From: Solitalea lacus
Lineage (GTDB): Bacteria > Bacteroidota > Bacteroidia > Sphingobacteriales > Sphingobacteriaceae
Direction: 5' to 3'
Length of the DNA stretch: 64,000 bases
Assembly (NCBI RefSeq): GCF_022014595.1
Contig: NZ_CP091740.1
Span: 2,282,200-2,346,199 of the forward strand
Every line of letters begins with the position of its first letter. The first letter of the stretch is position 1. The notes below the pieces were generated by a model. It was given only the letters and a program-made list of their open reading frames with translations, did no database searches and was not told the DNA's origin. Positions 8,463-16,542 of this stretch are shown here, in pieces. Both the position numbers and the translations under genes were made by a program.

Positions 8463-8598
8463 AAAAGTCAGTTTTTTTTTACTTTGGTACAATTTCAAAA
8501 AAGACTGACTTTTTTATTGCAGATTCAATTTTGCAACTATCTGTTTGTCAGTTAGTTAATGGCTTAAAATAGAAAAAGGTAATTTCTCTCAAACTGAC
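8463..8598 (-). promoter_or_regulatory. Four complementary GTCAGTT segments in the speA leader
   Basis: GTCAGTT occurs at 8467-8473 and 8547-8553; its complement occurs as GACTGAC (8503-8509) and AACTGAC (8592-8598). The pair 8463-8472/8504-8513 forms a hairpin with a 10-bp stem that can be extended by a T7/A6 zipper and may end the ctlX transcript. The segments could also pair in alternative combinations, an attenuator-like layout. No leader peptide was recognised. Confidence 0.45.
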
Positions 8599-8614
8599 TG
8601 ATTTTTTAGTGATT

Positions 8615-9529
8615 TTAGAGCGGTAAATGCACTTCGGCAATCATGCATCTTGCACTGCCTCCTCCATTAGCTTCAATTGTATAAATTGGAGCATAAATTA
8701 TCTTACTATGTTCACTAAGTTTTTCGACCTGCGAAGTTGCTAAGGATTTGTAAGCTTGCTCCGACATTACCAGTAAACTTTCTCCTTTGTTATTTTTTAA
8801 CTCAAGCATATTACCCGCAAATTCATTCATTTGCTCCAGGGTGATTTCAATAATCTCTTTGCCTGAGGCATTTAATGAATTAGCAACTGTTTCACGTTCA
8901 TCTGCGTTCGGAATTGAATCAAGGCAGATTACGGCATAATCAGTTCCAATACACATCATCACATTGGTATGATAAATTGCTTTTCCGGCTTTGTCAACTG
9001 CATCAAACGCAATGAATTCATAATCCATCTTTTTGCAAAACTCCTCCAGAACAGTCATATCCGTGCGTGGTGACAGACAGGCGTAGGCAACTCGATCAAT
9101 TCGGTCAAGTACCATACTGCCGGTTCCTTCTAAAAATTTTTCCTGTTTTTCGTAGTCACTAAAGTCGATTATGTTGTTGACTTCGAAACCCTTTAGTTTC
9201 AACAGTTCAGGAATGTCTTTCCTGCGCTCTAAACGACGGTTTTCAGCTTGCATAGGATATAAACAGATGTTTCCATCATTATGAAACGAAATCCAATTAT
9301 TCGGGAAAATTGAATCTGGGGTATGCGGTGTATCGGTATCTTCAACTACGGTTACATCTACTCCGTTTTCCTCCAAAACATGAACGAAATTATCGAATTC
9401 CTGTTGTGCTTGTTCCTGAGTATTGGCAGCTTGAGCGTGAGGATTTTGAAAAGAATTATTTACAGCCGTTTCAGCATTAAAACCGAAACGAACAGGACGA
9501 ATCATTAATATGTGATTGGTAGTTTGCAT
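8615..9529 (-). CDS. ctlX: CtlX-type amidinotransferase-fold hydrolase
   Basis: A member of the guanidine-modifying superfamily, annotated in other genomes as citrulline utilisation hydrolase (CtlX) or an arginine deiminase-related protein. The start at 9529 (MQTTNHILMIRPVRFGFN) matches the family; an upstream ATG at 9589 would add 20 hydrophobic residues and is rejected. Visible hallmarks are the DSIFPNNWISFH segment, the catalytic His in YHTNVMM and the C-terminal catalytic Cys (about residue 295 of 304) in ANGGGSARCM. It lies 85 bases after the arginine deiminase gene on the same strand, so cotranscription is likely. The exact substrate (citrulline, arginine or a derivative) is not settled by sequence. 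Confidence 0.82.
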   Translation of the reverse strand: MQTTNHILMIRPVRFGFNAETAVNNSFQNPHAQAANTQEQAQQEFDNFVHVLEENGVDVTVVEDTDTPHTPDSIFPNNWISFHNDGNICLYPMQAENRRLERRKDIPELLKLKGFEVNNIIDFSDYEKQEKFLEGTGSMVLDRIDRVAYACLSPRTDMTVLEEFCKKMDYEFIAFDAVDKAGKAIYHTNVMMCIGTDYAVICLDSIPNADERETVANSLNASGKEIIEITLEQMNEFAGNMLELKNNKGESLLVMSEQAYKSLATSQVEKLSEHSKIIYAPIYTIEANGGGSARCMIAEVHLPL

Positions 9530-9614
9530 TTTGTTTAAATTAAGGATGATGAATTTTAAATTATGAAGGGCCAACAAAAGGAAAGCCATTTACCACCATT
9601 CATAATTTAATAGT

Positions 9615-11072
9615 TTATACGTTGTCTCTTAAAATTGGCATACTCATACAGTGAAAACCGCCACGAGCACGAGAAAGTTCGGCAGAAGGCATTAAAATAA
9701 TGGTATCGGCAATAGTTTCAGTGTCAATCTCTCCGTTTTCTAGCTTTTCAACCAAATCATGAGCATGTATAGTCTCAAATCCGTTTTCTTTAAAGGCTTC
9801 AACGGTTTTATCGTTACGATCATAGCCTAAAACCACTCCTTCTTTTATACATACTAAGTTACATGAATCTGTCCATTGTTCGCGAGCATCATATGGAAAT
9901 TTATTGTTACCTGAGTAGATAAATTTGGTTTCTTCAGTGCTTCCTAAATCATTTCGGCTAATATCATCCAGCAAATCCTCAAGGTACTCAAAATAAGTAG
10001 GCTCTAATGGATTTTCAATTTTAAACTGCATAATTTGAGTTTTATCTTCCTTACGGATGTCTTTCATTTCCTCAATTATTTCAGTCATTCGAACGTTAAT
10101 AGCATCCGATTTTCGCCCTAAAGTTCCCAACATCACCCATACATTTCGTTTAACCTGCGTGAAAACAGTATCAATGTGCATGAAATCACGTTTTTTAGGG
10201 ATTTTTACAACCGTAACCTTTTTAACAACTTCCTTTTTAAATAAAGTTTTTACTACCTGATTACAGGCATAAAGTGAGGTTCTTTCACTGCAACCTATTA
10301 CCAAATGGTCTTTGCTTACCACCATAACATCACCACCTTCAAGTGTTATTTTCCGATCCTGATTTTCTTCATTCGGTAACAAGAAATGGTGAAAATGTTC
10401 TGGTATTTCTATAATATTATCTCTATAATCAGCGAAAATTGGATGGTGGAAGAAGATGTATTTTGACAGTACGGATTCTCGAGCGCGTGCTTGTTTGGCC
10501 GCCTTGTTAAGTAAAATATAATTATTGATGGTAATACCTATATCACGAGTAAAGATGAAGTTAGGGATAGGAGCGAAAATCATTCGGTCTTCGTCCATGG
10601 AACCTGAAATTAGTGTTTTGGCCAAATCAACCTCAGATAGATCCATCAATTCATTTTGTAGATCGTAAGTACAGTTTTCTAATGCACAAACAGAGGCTAC
10701 AATTTTGAGTTTAATATCATTAATTTCCAGAATGTCGGTAAGTAAAACCTGAAGCTCTATTACTTTGTCAGAGTTATGGAACTCTGGCTTTTCAGGTTTA
10801 AAGAAATTACGGTTTGATGATTCTGCATTAATTTGGGCTAATTTACCCTTGATTTTTTGTGGATCTAGAAAATAAAGTAAGATTTTAACATAATAGTCGT
10901 ACTCCTTTTTACGGATTGTCTCTAAGTGCACAATATCTTCGAATAACCAATCTTGAGCTTTTGAGGGTACAACTTTACCTAATCCACTGTCGGGGCTGTG
11001 GATTAGTAAACGGCGCAATGTGCCAATTTCGGATGTTACATTTATACTATTTTCTACATTATTTGAAATCAT
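9615..11072 (-). CDS. Arginine deiminase-family protein
   Basis: It probably hydrolyses arginine to citrulline and ammonia. The family fingerprint is complete: IFTRDIGI, LEGGDVMVV, MHIDTVFTQV and, near the C-terminus, GGFHCMSMP with the catalytic Cys475. At 485 residues it is longer than typical ArcA (about 410), with an insertion after the first 75 residues. No arcB, arcC or arcD is nearby, so this is not a standard energy-yielding ADI operon. It is transcribed ahead of ctlX, and its promoter contains a 10-bp inverted repeat around the -7 element. Confidence 0.85.
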   Translation of the reverse strand: MISNNVENSINVTSEIGTLRRLLIHSPDSGLGKVVPSKAQDWLFEDIVHLETIRKKEYDYYVKILLYFLDPQKIKGKLAQINAESSNRNFFKPEKPEFHNSDKVIELQVLLTDILEINDIKLKIVASVCALENCTYDLQNELMDLSEVDLAKTLISGSMDEDRMIFAPIPNFIFTRDIGITINNYILLNKAAKQARARESVLSKYIFFHHPIFADYRDNIIEIPEHFHHFLLPNEENQDRKITLEGGDVMVVSKDHLVIGCSERTSLYACNQVVKTLFKKEVVKKVTVVKIPKKRDFMHIDTVFTQVKRNVWVMLGTLGRKSDAINVRMTEIIEEMKDIRKEDKTQIMQFKIENPLEPTYFEYLEDLLDDISRNDLGSTEETKFIYSGNNKFPYDAREQWTDSCNLVCIKEGVVLGYDRNDKTVEAFKENGFETIHAHDLVEKLENGEIDTETIADTIILMPSAELSRARGGFHCMSMPILRDNV

Positions 11073-11080
11073 AAAAAGGG

Positions 11081-11108
11081 TTTTTGATATGCAAAGCTAT
11101 ATCAAAAA
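11081..11108 (-). promoter_or_regulatory. Palindrome centred on the -7 element of the arginine deiminase gene
   Basis: TTTTTGATAT (11081-11090) and ATATCAAAAA (11099-11108) form a perfect 10-bp inverted repeat. The minus strand carries TAgcTTTG (11099 to 11092) in its centre, 20 bases before the start codon. A bound dimer would cover the promoter, so a repressor operator is inferred. The -33 element is not obvious. Confidence 0.6.
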
Positions 11109-11344
11109 ATGATATAAAAAAGCCATTTTGATAGCCTCAGGGCCAATTGCTAAATTAAATTGCATTGACTTTCGGTTCATTTTATGAGTTTAAATCATTT
11201 AAACTATGTTTTAATATCGAAATCCCTAATAGAAAAAATAATGGCAAAATTTTTTAAAAACTTTAATCGATACTGTGTTTGTACCACATCCGTTGAATTT
11301 AAAAATGAATAGTAATCACCATATCGTAATTCAAACGGATTTGA

Positions 11345-11352
11345 TAATTTTG
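11345..11352 (+). promoter_or_regulatory. -7 element of argS
   Basis: TAatTTTG lies 4 bases before the argS start codon, implying a very short leader. No clear -33 element was found at the usual distance. Confidence 0.4.
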
Positions 11353-11356
11353 GCGC

Positions 11357-13123
11357 ATGGAATTTATTATTCAGAAAACCGTTGATGCGGTTCAAACACT
11401 CTACAATCAAAGTATTACTTCTTCAGATATAACATTACAAGAAACCCGCAAAGAGTTTGCAGGTGATGTAACATTGGTGGTGTTTCCGTTTACGCGACTT
11501 TCAAAAAAATCACCTGATGTTACAGCTCAGGAAATTGGTGAATATTTAAAGCAAAACGTTGCTGAAATTGCTGATTTTAATGTGATTAAAGGCTTTTTAA
11601 ATATTGTTATTGACGATAACTTCTGGATTAATCGTTACGCTGATAGTTCTAAAACTGCAAACTTTGGTTTTTCTGCTGCCAATGGAAAAAAAGTAATGGT
11701 TGAATACTCGTCACCTAATACCAACAAGCCATTACACTTAGGTCATGTTCGTAATAACTTATTGGGTTATTCAGTAGCACAAATTATTGGTGCTGCCGGT
11801 TATGAAATAGTTAAGGCGAATTTGGTGAATGACAGAGGGATTCATATTTGCAAATCGATGTTGGCATGGCAAAAGTTTGGCAATGGAGAAACTCCTGAAA
11901 CAAGTGGTCTGAAAGGAGATCATTTGGTTGGTAAATACTATGTGATTTTTGATAAAGAATATAAAAAAGAGGTTGATGAACTAAAGCTTCAAGGACTGGC
12001 TGAAGATGAGGCAAAGAAAAAAGCTCCTTTAATGCTTGAAGCACAACAAATGTTAAAGCAATGGGAAGAGGGAGATTCTGCAGTTATAGATTTGTGGAAG
12101 ATGATGAACAGTTGGGTGTATGCCGGTTTTGATGTAACCTATAAAAACTTGGGAGTTGACTTCGATAAATATTATTACGAGTCGAATACTTATTTGTTAG
12201 GAAAAGATCTTATTGAAGAAGGATTGGCTAAAGGTGTTTTCTTTCGCAAGCCAGATAGCTCTGTATGGATTGATTTAACTGCCGATGGTTTGGATGAAAA
12301 GCTTGTTTTGCGTTCAGATGGGACTTCGGTTTATATGACACAAGATTTAGGAACAGCAGAATTGAAATACAATGATTTTCATATGGATAAATCAGTGTAT
12401 GTGGTTGGTAATGAACAAGATTATCACTTCAAGGTTTTGTTCCTCATTTTGGAGAAACTTGGTAAAAGTTGGGCAAAAGGGTTGTTCCATCTTTCGTACG
12501 GAATGGTTGACCTTCCAAGCGGTAAAATGAAATCACGTGAAGGAACTGTTGTTGATGCGGATGATTTGATTCAGGAGATGATGGACACAGCTCGTCAGCA
12601 CACAGAGGAGCTAGGTAAAGTTGAAGATTTTACTGAAGATGAGAAAACTGAGCTTTTTCGAAAGATTGGTTTGGGAGCATTAAAATATCATTTGCTAAAG
12701 GTTGATCCTAAGAAACGAATTATGTTCGATCCGAATGAATCAATTGATTTTCAAGGCCATACTGGGCCTTTTATTCAATATTCTTATGCTCGTATCAAAT
12801 CTGTAATTCGTAAAAGTGAACAATTTGGTTTTGAGGGTACCTTACCAAGTGTAATTAATAAAGATGAACGTGAATTAATCCAGCAGTTAGATAAATTCCC
12901 GTCTGTTATTAATGATGCAGCTGAAACATATAATCCAGCATCTTTGGCGAATTATTTATATGAAGTGGCAAAAGGATATAACAAATTTTATCATGATAAC
13001 CCAATTCTGAAAAATGAAGATGAACAAGTTAAAAAATTCCGTTTGGCTTTATCGGCTTTAACCGGTGATGTGTTAAAACGAGGTTCTAACTTGTTAGGAA
13101 TCGAGGTTCCAGAGCGTATGTAA
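11357..13123 (+). CDS. argS: Arginyl-tRNA synthetase
   Basis: This class I synthetase charges tRNA(Arg). The 588-residue length is typical. The HIGH box is HLGH (127-130), within SSPNTNKPLHLGHVRNN, and the KMSKS-like loop is GKMKSREGT. The C-terminal DALR anticodon-binding domain ends in the usual LGIEVPERM. It stands divergently to the arginine-degradation genes, so three uses of arginine (translation, deimination, decarboxylation) lie side by side. A strong terminator follows. Confidence 0.98.
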   Translation: MEFIIQKTVDAVQTLYNQSITSSDITLQETRKEFAGDVTLVVFPFTRLSKKSPDVTAQEIGEYLKQNVAEIADFNVIKGFLNIVIDDNFWINRYADSSKTANFGFSAANGKKVMVEYSSPNTNKPLHLGHVRNNLLGYSVAQIIGAAGYEIVKANLVNDRGIHICKSMLAWQKFGNGETPETSGLKGDHLVGKYYVIFDKEYKKEVDELKLQGLAEDEAKKKAPLMLEAQQMLKQWEEGDSAVIDLWKMMNSWVYAGFDVTYKNLGVDFDKYYYESNTYLLGKDLIEEGLAKGVFFRKPDSSVWIDLTADGLDEKLVLRSDGTSVYMTQDLGTAELKYNDFHMDKSVYVVGNEQDYHFKVLFLILEKLGKSWAKGLFHLSYGMVDLPSGKMKSREGTVVDADDLIQEMMDTARQHTEELGKVEDFTEDEKTELFRKIGLGALKYHLLKVDPKKRIMFDPNESIDFQGHTGPFIQYSYARIKSVIRKSEQFGFEGTLPSVINKDERELIQQLDKFPSVINDAAETYNPASLANYLYEVAKGYNKFYHDNPILKNEDEQVKKFRLALSALTGDVLKRGSNLLGIEVPERM

Positions 13124-13143
13124 ATTAGGGTAATATAAGTGTG

Positions 13144-13190
13144 AAGAGCCCAGATTTAGAATATTGATAATTCTAAATCTGGGCTCTTTT
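13144..13190 (+). terminator. argS terminator with long stem
   Basis: A 19-bp perfect stem (13144-13162 with 13170-13188, 7-base loop) is built around GAGCCCAGATTTAGAAT and ends in a T run. It lies 20 bases past the argS stop codon. Confidence 0.85.
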
Positions 13191-13243
13191 ACTTTTACCC
13201 TGTTATCTTAAAAGGCTTTGATTGTTAATAACTGCCCTACAAT

Positions 13244-13274
13244 AAAAATCGGCTGCTGAGTTATCAGCAACCGA
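13244..13274 (-). terminator. Terminator of the histidine decarboxylase-like gene
   Basis: On the plus strand TCGGCTGCTGA (13249-13259) and TCAGCAACCGA (13264-13274) pair with one mismatch; on the minus strand this is a G-U pair and the stem is followed by five T residues. It lies 37 bases beyond the stop at 13311. Confidence 0.72.
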
Positions 13275-13310
13275 CTACTTGCGTATATGGAGATTTAAAT
13301 ATTGGTAGAA

Positions 13311-14471
13311 TTAAACCGTTTCTAGAATTTCTTCAGAAACTTTAAATGCATTTACCTCGGCTTTTAAATCCGCTAAAAAAGCATCAATTCTGTCTTTTTG
13401 TACGCCCGGCATACAAATAATATGGCTTTGTCCGTTTTCGGTAGCTATTTGCCATTTTTGACGTAAAGCATTTGAGGGTTGAGGAAAAACAACCGTAAGA
13501 GCATCCGGATTGCGCCAAGCTTTTACACCCATTGCTCTCATTTGTTCAATGGTGTAATTTGCCATTGCTGAACTCTCCAAAGCACGTTGTTTTAAACCGT
13601 TTTTTCCTATTTTCTTGATAGCATACCATAAGAAAATTGGACTATGACCATTGCGGCTACCGGTAATGGTAGTATCAACTGTGCCTATGTACGGAATTGA
13701 GCGACCAATACGTTCTTTATAGTTTTTCTTAACTAATACTAAACCACAAGGAATAGGTGAGCCAATGAATTTATGTCCACTTATTGCAATACTGTCTGCT
13801 CCGTATGAAAAGTCGAAACCTGGTTTTAACTCAAGTAACGCACTGTAAGTTCCTGCAAGAGCTGCATCGCAATGAATATAATGGCTTTTAATCGCCAAGC
13901 CTCTTAAAATCTGCTGTATTTTACTTAAATCATCCTTTGCTTCTGTCATGGTTGTACCAATATTGGCAAGCATAATTACAGGCTGATCACGATGCATTTG
14001 AACCATTTGTTTCAGATCATCATAATCAATCTCTCCGTTTTCTTGCGTTCGGATTACAATACTTCTCAGGTTTAACAATTGAATGTTTTTCTGAACGCTA
14101 TAATGAGTTGATTCTGAATAGTATACTATGCCGTTAGGGTACAGTTCGCGCGCAACATATAATCCATATAAATTGCCTTCCGATCCACCGTTTGTAACAT
14201 ATCCCCACCAATTATCCTTGGGGGCATTAAACAAATCTGCAAAGAACTGTAATACCTCTTTTTCTAATGAGCGAGAGTTTAAGTCATAAGTTGATTCAAC
14301 CATAGGATCACCAACATTATTCAATGGCAAATCCAACAATGGAAATAGCTCTGAATAATCAAAGTCTGTAGCAATTGGATACCCTAAAAAATACTTTGAA
14401 CGCTCTACAGCTTTCTGCATGTAATTTTGCAATTGTGTAGCATCTTCAGTGTTTAAACTATACATCATCAA
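13311..14471 (-). CDS. hdc: PLP-dependent histidine decarboxylase-like enzyme (group II)
   Basis: A 386-residue group II decarboxylase very like the Morganella histidine decarboxylase along its length (GYPIATDFDYS, WGYVTNGGSEGN, NGEIDYDDL, SGHKFIGSPIPCG, TGSRNGHSP, AWRNPDALTVVFP). The PLP Lys is Lys234; His123 and Asp202 match cofactor-binding positions. Histidine to histamine is the likely reaction, but plant serine decarboxylases are in the same clade, so serine to ethanolamine is a real alternative. Three consecutive ATG codons make the exact start ambiguous. A TAatTTTG element on the minus strand (14496-14489) precedes it. It is divergent from an Lrp-type regulator and close to an MFS gene. 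Confidence 0.85.
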   Translation of the reverse strand: MMMYSLNTEDATQLQNYMQKAVERSKYFLGYPIATDFDYSELFPLLDLPLNNVGDPMVESTYDLNSRSLEKEVLQFFADLFNAPKDNWWGYVTNGGSEGNLYGLYVARELYPNGIVYYSESTHYSVQKNIQLLNLRSIVIRTQENGEIDYDDLKQMVQMHRDQPVIMLANIGTTMTEAKDDLSKIQQILRGLAIKSHYIHCDAALAGTYSALLELKPGFDFSYGADSIAISGHKFIGSPIPCGLVLVKKNYKERIGRSIPYIGTVDTTITGSRNGHSPIFLWYAIKKIGKNGLKQRALESSAMANYTIEQMRAMGVKAWRNPDALTVVFPQPSNALRQKWQIATENGQSHIICMPGVQKDRIDAFLADLKAEVNAFKVSEEILETV

Positions 14472-14488
14472 TAAAGGTTAATTTTCTG

Positions 14489-14496
14489 CAAAATTA
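14489..14496 (-). promoter_or_regulatory. -7 element of the decarboxylase gene
   Basis: The minus strand reads TAATTTTG, 18 bases before the start codon, in the 145-bp spacer shared with the divergent Lrp-type gene. No matching -33 element is clear, which fits an activated promoter. Confidence 0.4.
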
Positions 14497-14616
14497 GATG
14501 ATAGTGAAATATTTTGTTTGATAATTTATAAATTTGGGGATAATTCCCGATTTTGTGTTGGGGTCTAATATATTTTTCTGAATTTTGGCATATTTCAACT
14601 TTAAACAGGAAAACTG

Positions 14617-15084
14617 ATGACAGAAAAGCTGGATGTATTGGATATTAAAATACTTAACCTCCTGCAAAAGGACGGATCATTAAGCGTAAAGGATGTTTCT
14701 TCAGCTATAGGTTTAAGTTCATCTCCCACCTATGAGCGTATTAATCGGTTAAAACGAGAAGGCTATATAGAAAAGTACGTGGCTCTGATTAACCGTGAAA
14801 AAGTTGGTAAGCAACTTTTGGTGTTGTGTACAGTTACGTTAAAACAACAATCCATGGAAACGTTGATTAGTTTTGAGGATGCAATTGTACAATTTAAAGA
14901 GGTGCTTGAGGTATTGTGTTTAGCAGGAAACCACGATTATTTATTGAAAATTGCTGTGCGTGATGTGAATGATTATCATGCGTTTGTTCTTACACGCTTG
15001 TCTAAAATTCCCAATATTGCCAATCTGCAAAGTAGTTTTGTTTTAAAGGAAATTAAGCATGAAACCGCTTTGGAAATAGTGTGA
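14617..15084 (+). CDS. Lrp/AsnC-family transcriptional regulator
   Basis: A 155-residue regulator. The N-terminal winged HTH (LDVLDIKILNLLQKDGSLSVKDVSSAIGLSS, roughly 5-45) is followed by an effector-binding RAM/ASNC domain with the conserved turn GNHDYLLKIAVRDV. Such proteins form octamers and respond to amino acids. Because it is divergent from the decarboxylase gene, with 145 bases between, it is the prime candidate to control that gene and itself in response to histidine or another amino acid. Confidence 0.9.
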   Translation: MTEKLDVLDIKILNLLQKDGSLSVKDVSSAIGLSSSPTYERINRLKREGYIEKYVALINREKVGKQLLVLCTVTLKQQSMETLISFEDAIVQFKEVLEVLCLAGNHDYLLKIAVRDVNDYHAFVLTRLSKIPNIANLQSSFVLKEIKHETALEIV

Positions 15085-15202
15085 GAATTGCCGTTAGCGC
15101 ATTTTTGCTTCAAATATTTTCTTGTAATATTCTTCATACCTTACGACTTTTTATTCCTATCCTAAAACTTAAATAAGCATATTCGCTATACTAACCTGAA
15201 GT

Positions 15203-16432
15203 ATGGCATCGTCAATTTTAACTCTTTACAAAAACGCCTATGGAGGCTTGTCGCGCTCAACATGGTTACTAGCTTTAGTAATGCTTATAAACCGCGCAGG
15301 AACTATGGTGTTGCCTTTTATGACGGTTTACCTTACCCAAAATCTTCATTACTCAATTGAACAAGCCGGCATGGTAATGGCTTGCTTTGGTGCTGGAGCC
15401 ATTATAGGGGCTTATTTCGGAGGACAGCTGACAGACAAATTCGGATTTTCGAGGTTACAATTCTGGAGTTTGTTTTTGAATGGATTTATGTTTTTTGTCC
15501 TCGGACAAATGCAATCAATATGGGCAATTGGTGCTTGCTTTTTTGTTTTAAGTGTTATTGGAGAGGCATTTAGGCCGGCTAATGCAGCCGCAGTTGTTTA
15601 TTATAGTGAGCCTGAAAAACGGACCCGTTCTTATTCCCTAAATAGACTTGCTGTTAATTTAGGGTGGGCAATTGGCCCCGCAGTTGGTGGTTTATTGGCA
15701 AGTATAGATTATAACCTTTTGTTTTGGGTTGATGGTTTTACTTGTATAGCAGCGGCATTGCTACTCAAATCGTTTTTGCCTCCCGTTAAAACTGAAAAAA
15801 TAGATAATGTAAAAAGTGAGAAGCCAGAAAAGAATGTTAATCAATCAGCTTATAAGGATAAACATTACCTGTTCTTTATTTTTCTTGTTGCTCTGAATGC
15901 TATTTGTTTCTTTCAAATGTTTAGTATTCTGCCAGTATACTATAAAGAAGTAGTGCTGTTAGATGAGTGGCAAATTGGATTAGTAATGGGTCTTAATGGA
16001 TTAGTTATCGCTTTTGTTGAAATGGTTCTTGTATTCAAACTGGAAGGGAAAAATCATCCATTATATTATATCTCAAAAGGCGTTTTGTTTACAGGTCTTT
16101 CCTTTGTTGTGTTTAATCTTTTTGGGCCTTCTCCACAACTAGTAGTACTTTCTATTTTGCTGATTACTTTTGGTGAAATGCTTTCCATGCCATTTATGAA
16201 TAGCTATTGGATTAATCGAAGTGCTGATAATAACAGGGGGCAGTATGCTGCCTTATATACTATCGCTTATTCCATAGCACAAGTAATTGCTCCAACATTT
16301 GGTTCCCGTGTGGTTCAAACTTATGGATTTAATGTGCTTTGGTATGCAGTAGGAGGTATCTGCATATTAACTTTTTCCGGGTTTTATTGGCTCAACCAGA
16401 AAACTATTTCCACAAGTAAGATAACGGTTTAG
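15203..16432 (+). CDS. MFS transporter (DHA1/MdtH-like)
   Basis: A 409-residue inner-membrane protein with about 12 transmembrane helices and a charged central loop near 200-215 (PPVKTEKIDNVKSEKPEKN). The signature between helices 2 and 3 is present (GGQLTDKFGFSRLQ). The closest named groups are drug or metabolite exporters. It lies 118 bases after the Lrp-type gene, with no terminator seen between, so it may export the amine made by the adjacent decarboxylase or import its substrate; neither is shown by sequence. Confidence 0.82.
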   Translation: MASSILTLYKNAYGGLSRSTWLLALVMLINRAGTMVLPFMTVYLTQNLHYSIEQAGMVMACFGAGAIIGAYFGGQLTDKFGFSRLQFWSLFLNGFMFFVLGQMQSIWAIGACFFVLSVIGEAFRPANAAAVVYYSEPEKRTRSYSLNRLAVNLGWAIGPAVGGLLASIDYNLLFWVDGFTCIAAALLLKSFLPPVKTEKIDNVKSEKPEKNVNQSAYKDKHYLFFIFLVALNAICFFQMFSILPVYYKEVVLLDEWQIGLVMGLNGLVIAFVEMVLVFKLEGKNHPLYYISKGVLFTGLSFVVFNLFGPSPQLVVLSILLITFGEMLSMPFMNSYWINRSADNNRGQYAALYTIAYSIAQVIAPTFGSRVVQTYGFNVLWYAVGGICILTFSGFYWLNQKTISTSKITV

Positions 16433-16488
16433 CAAAATCATTATTTAATTTTCTCCTCTGTTTTCTGCTAAATATACTTTAACTTAAT

Positions 16489-16523
16489 ACAAAAGCGTTT
16501 TCACTATTAAAATGCTTTTGTTC
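16489..16523 (+). terminator. Candidate terminator after the MFS gene
   Basis: ACAAAAGCGTTTT (16489-16501) pairs with AAAATGCTTTTGT (16509-16521) with one G-U pair. The T tract after it is weak, and the hairpin ends 20 bases before the next gene, so it could instead be a leader structure. Confidence 0.45.
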
Positions 16524-16542
16524 TATCTAAAAGTTCTTGTTT

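Noticed and set aside
11204-11410. 68-residue minus-strand ORF overlapping the argS start
   Set aside because: It has no homology or start signal and its frame covers the argS promoter region; treated as chance.
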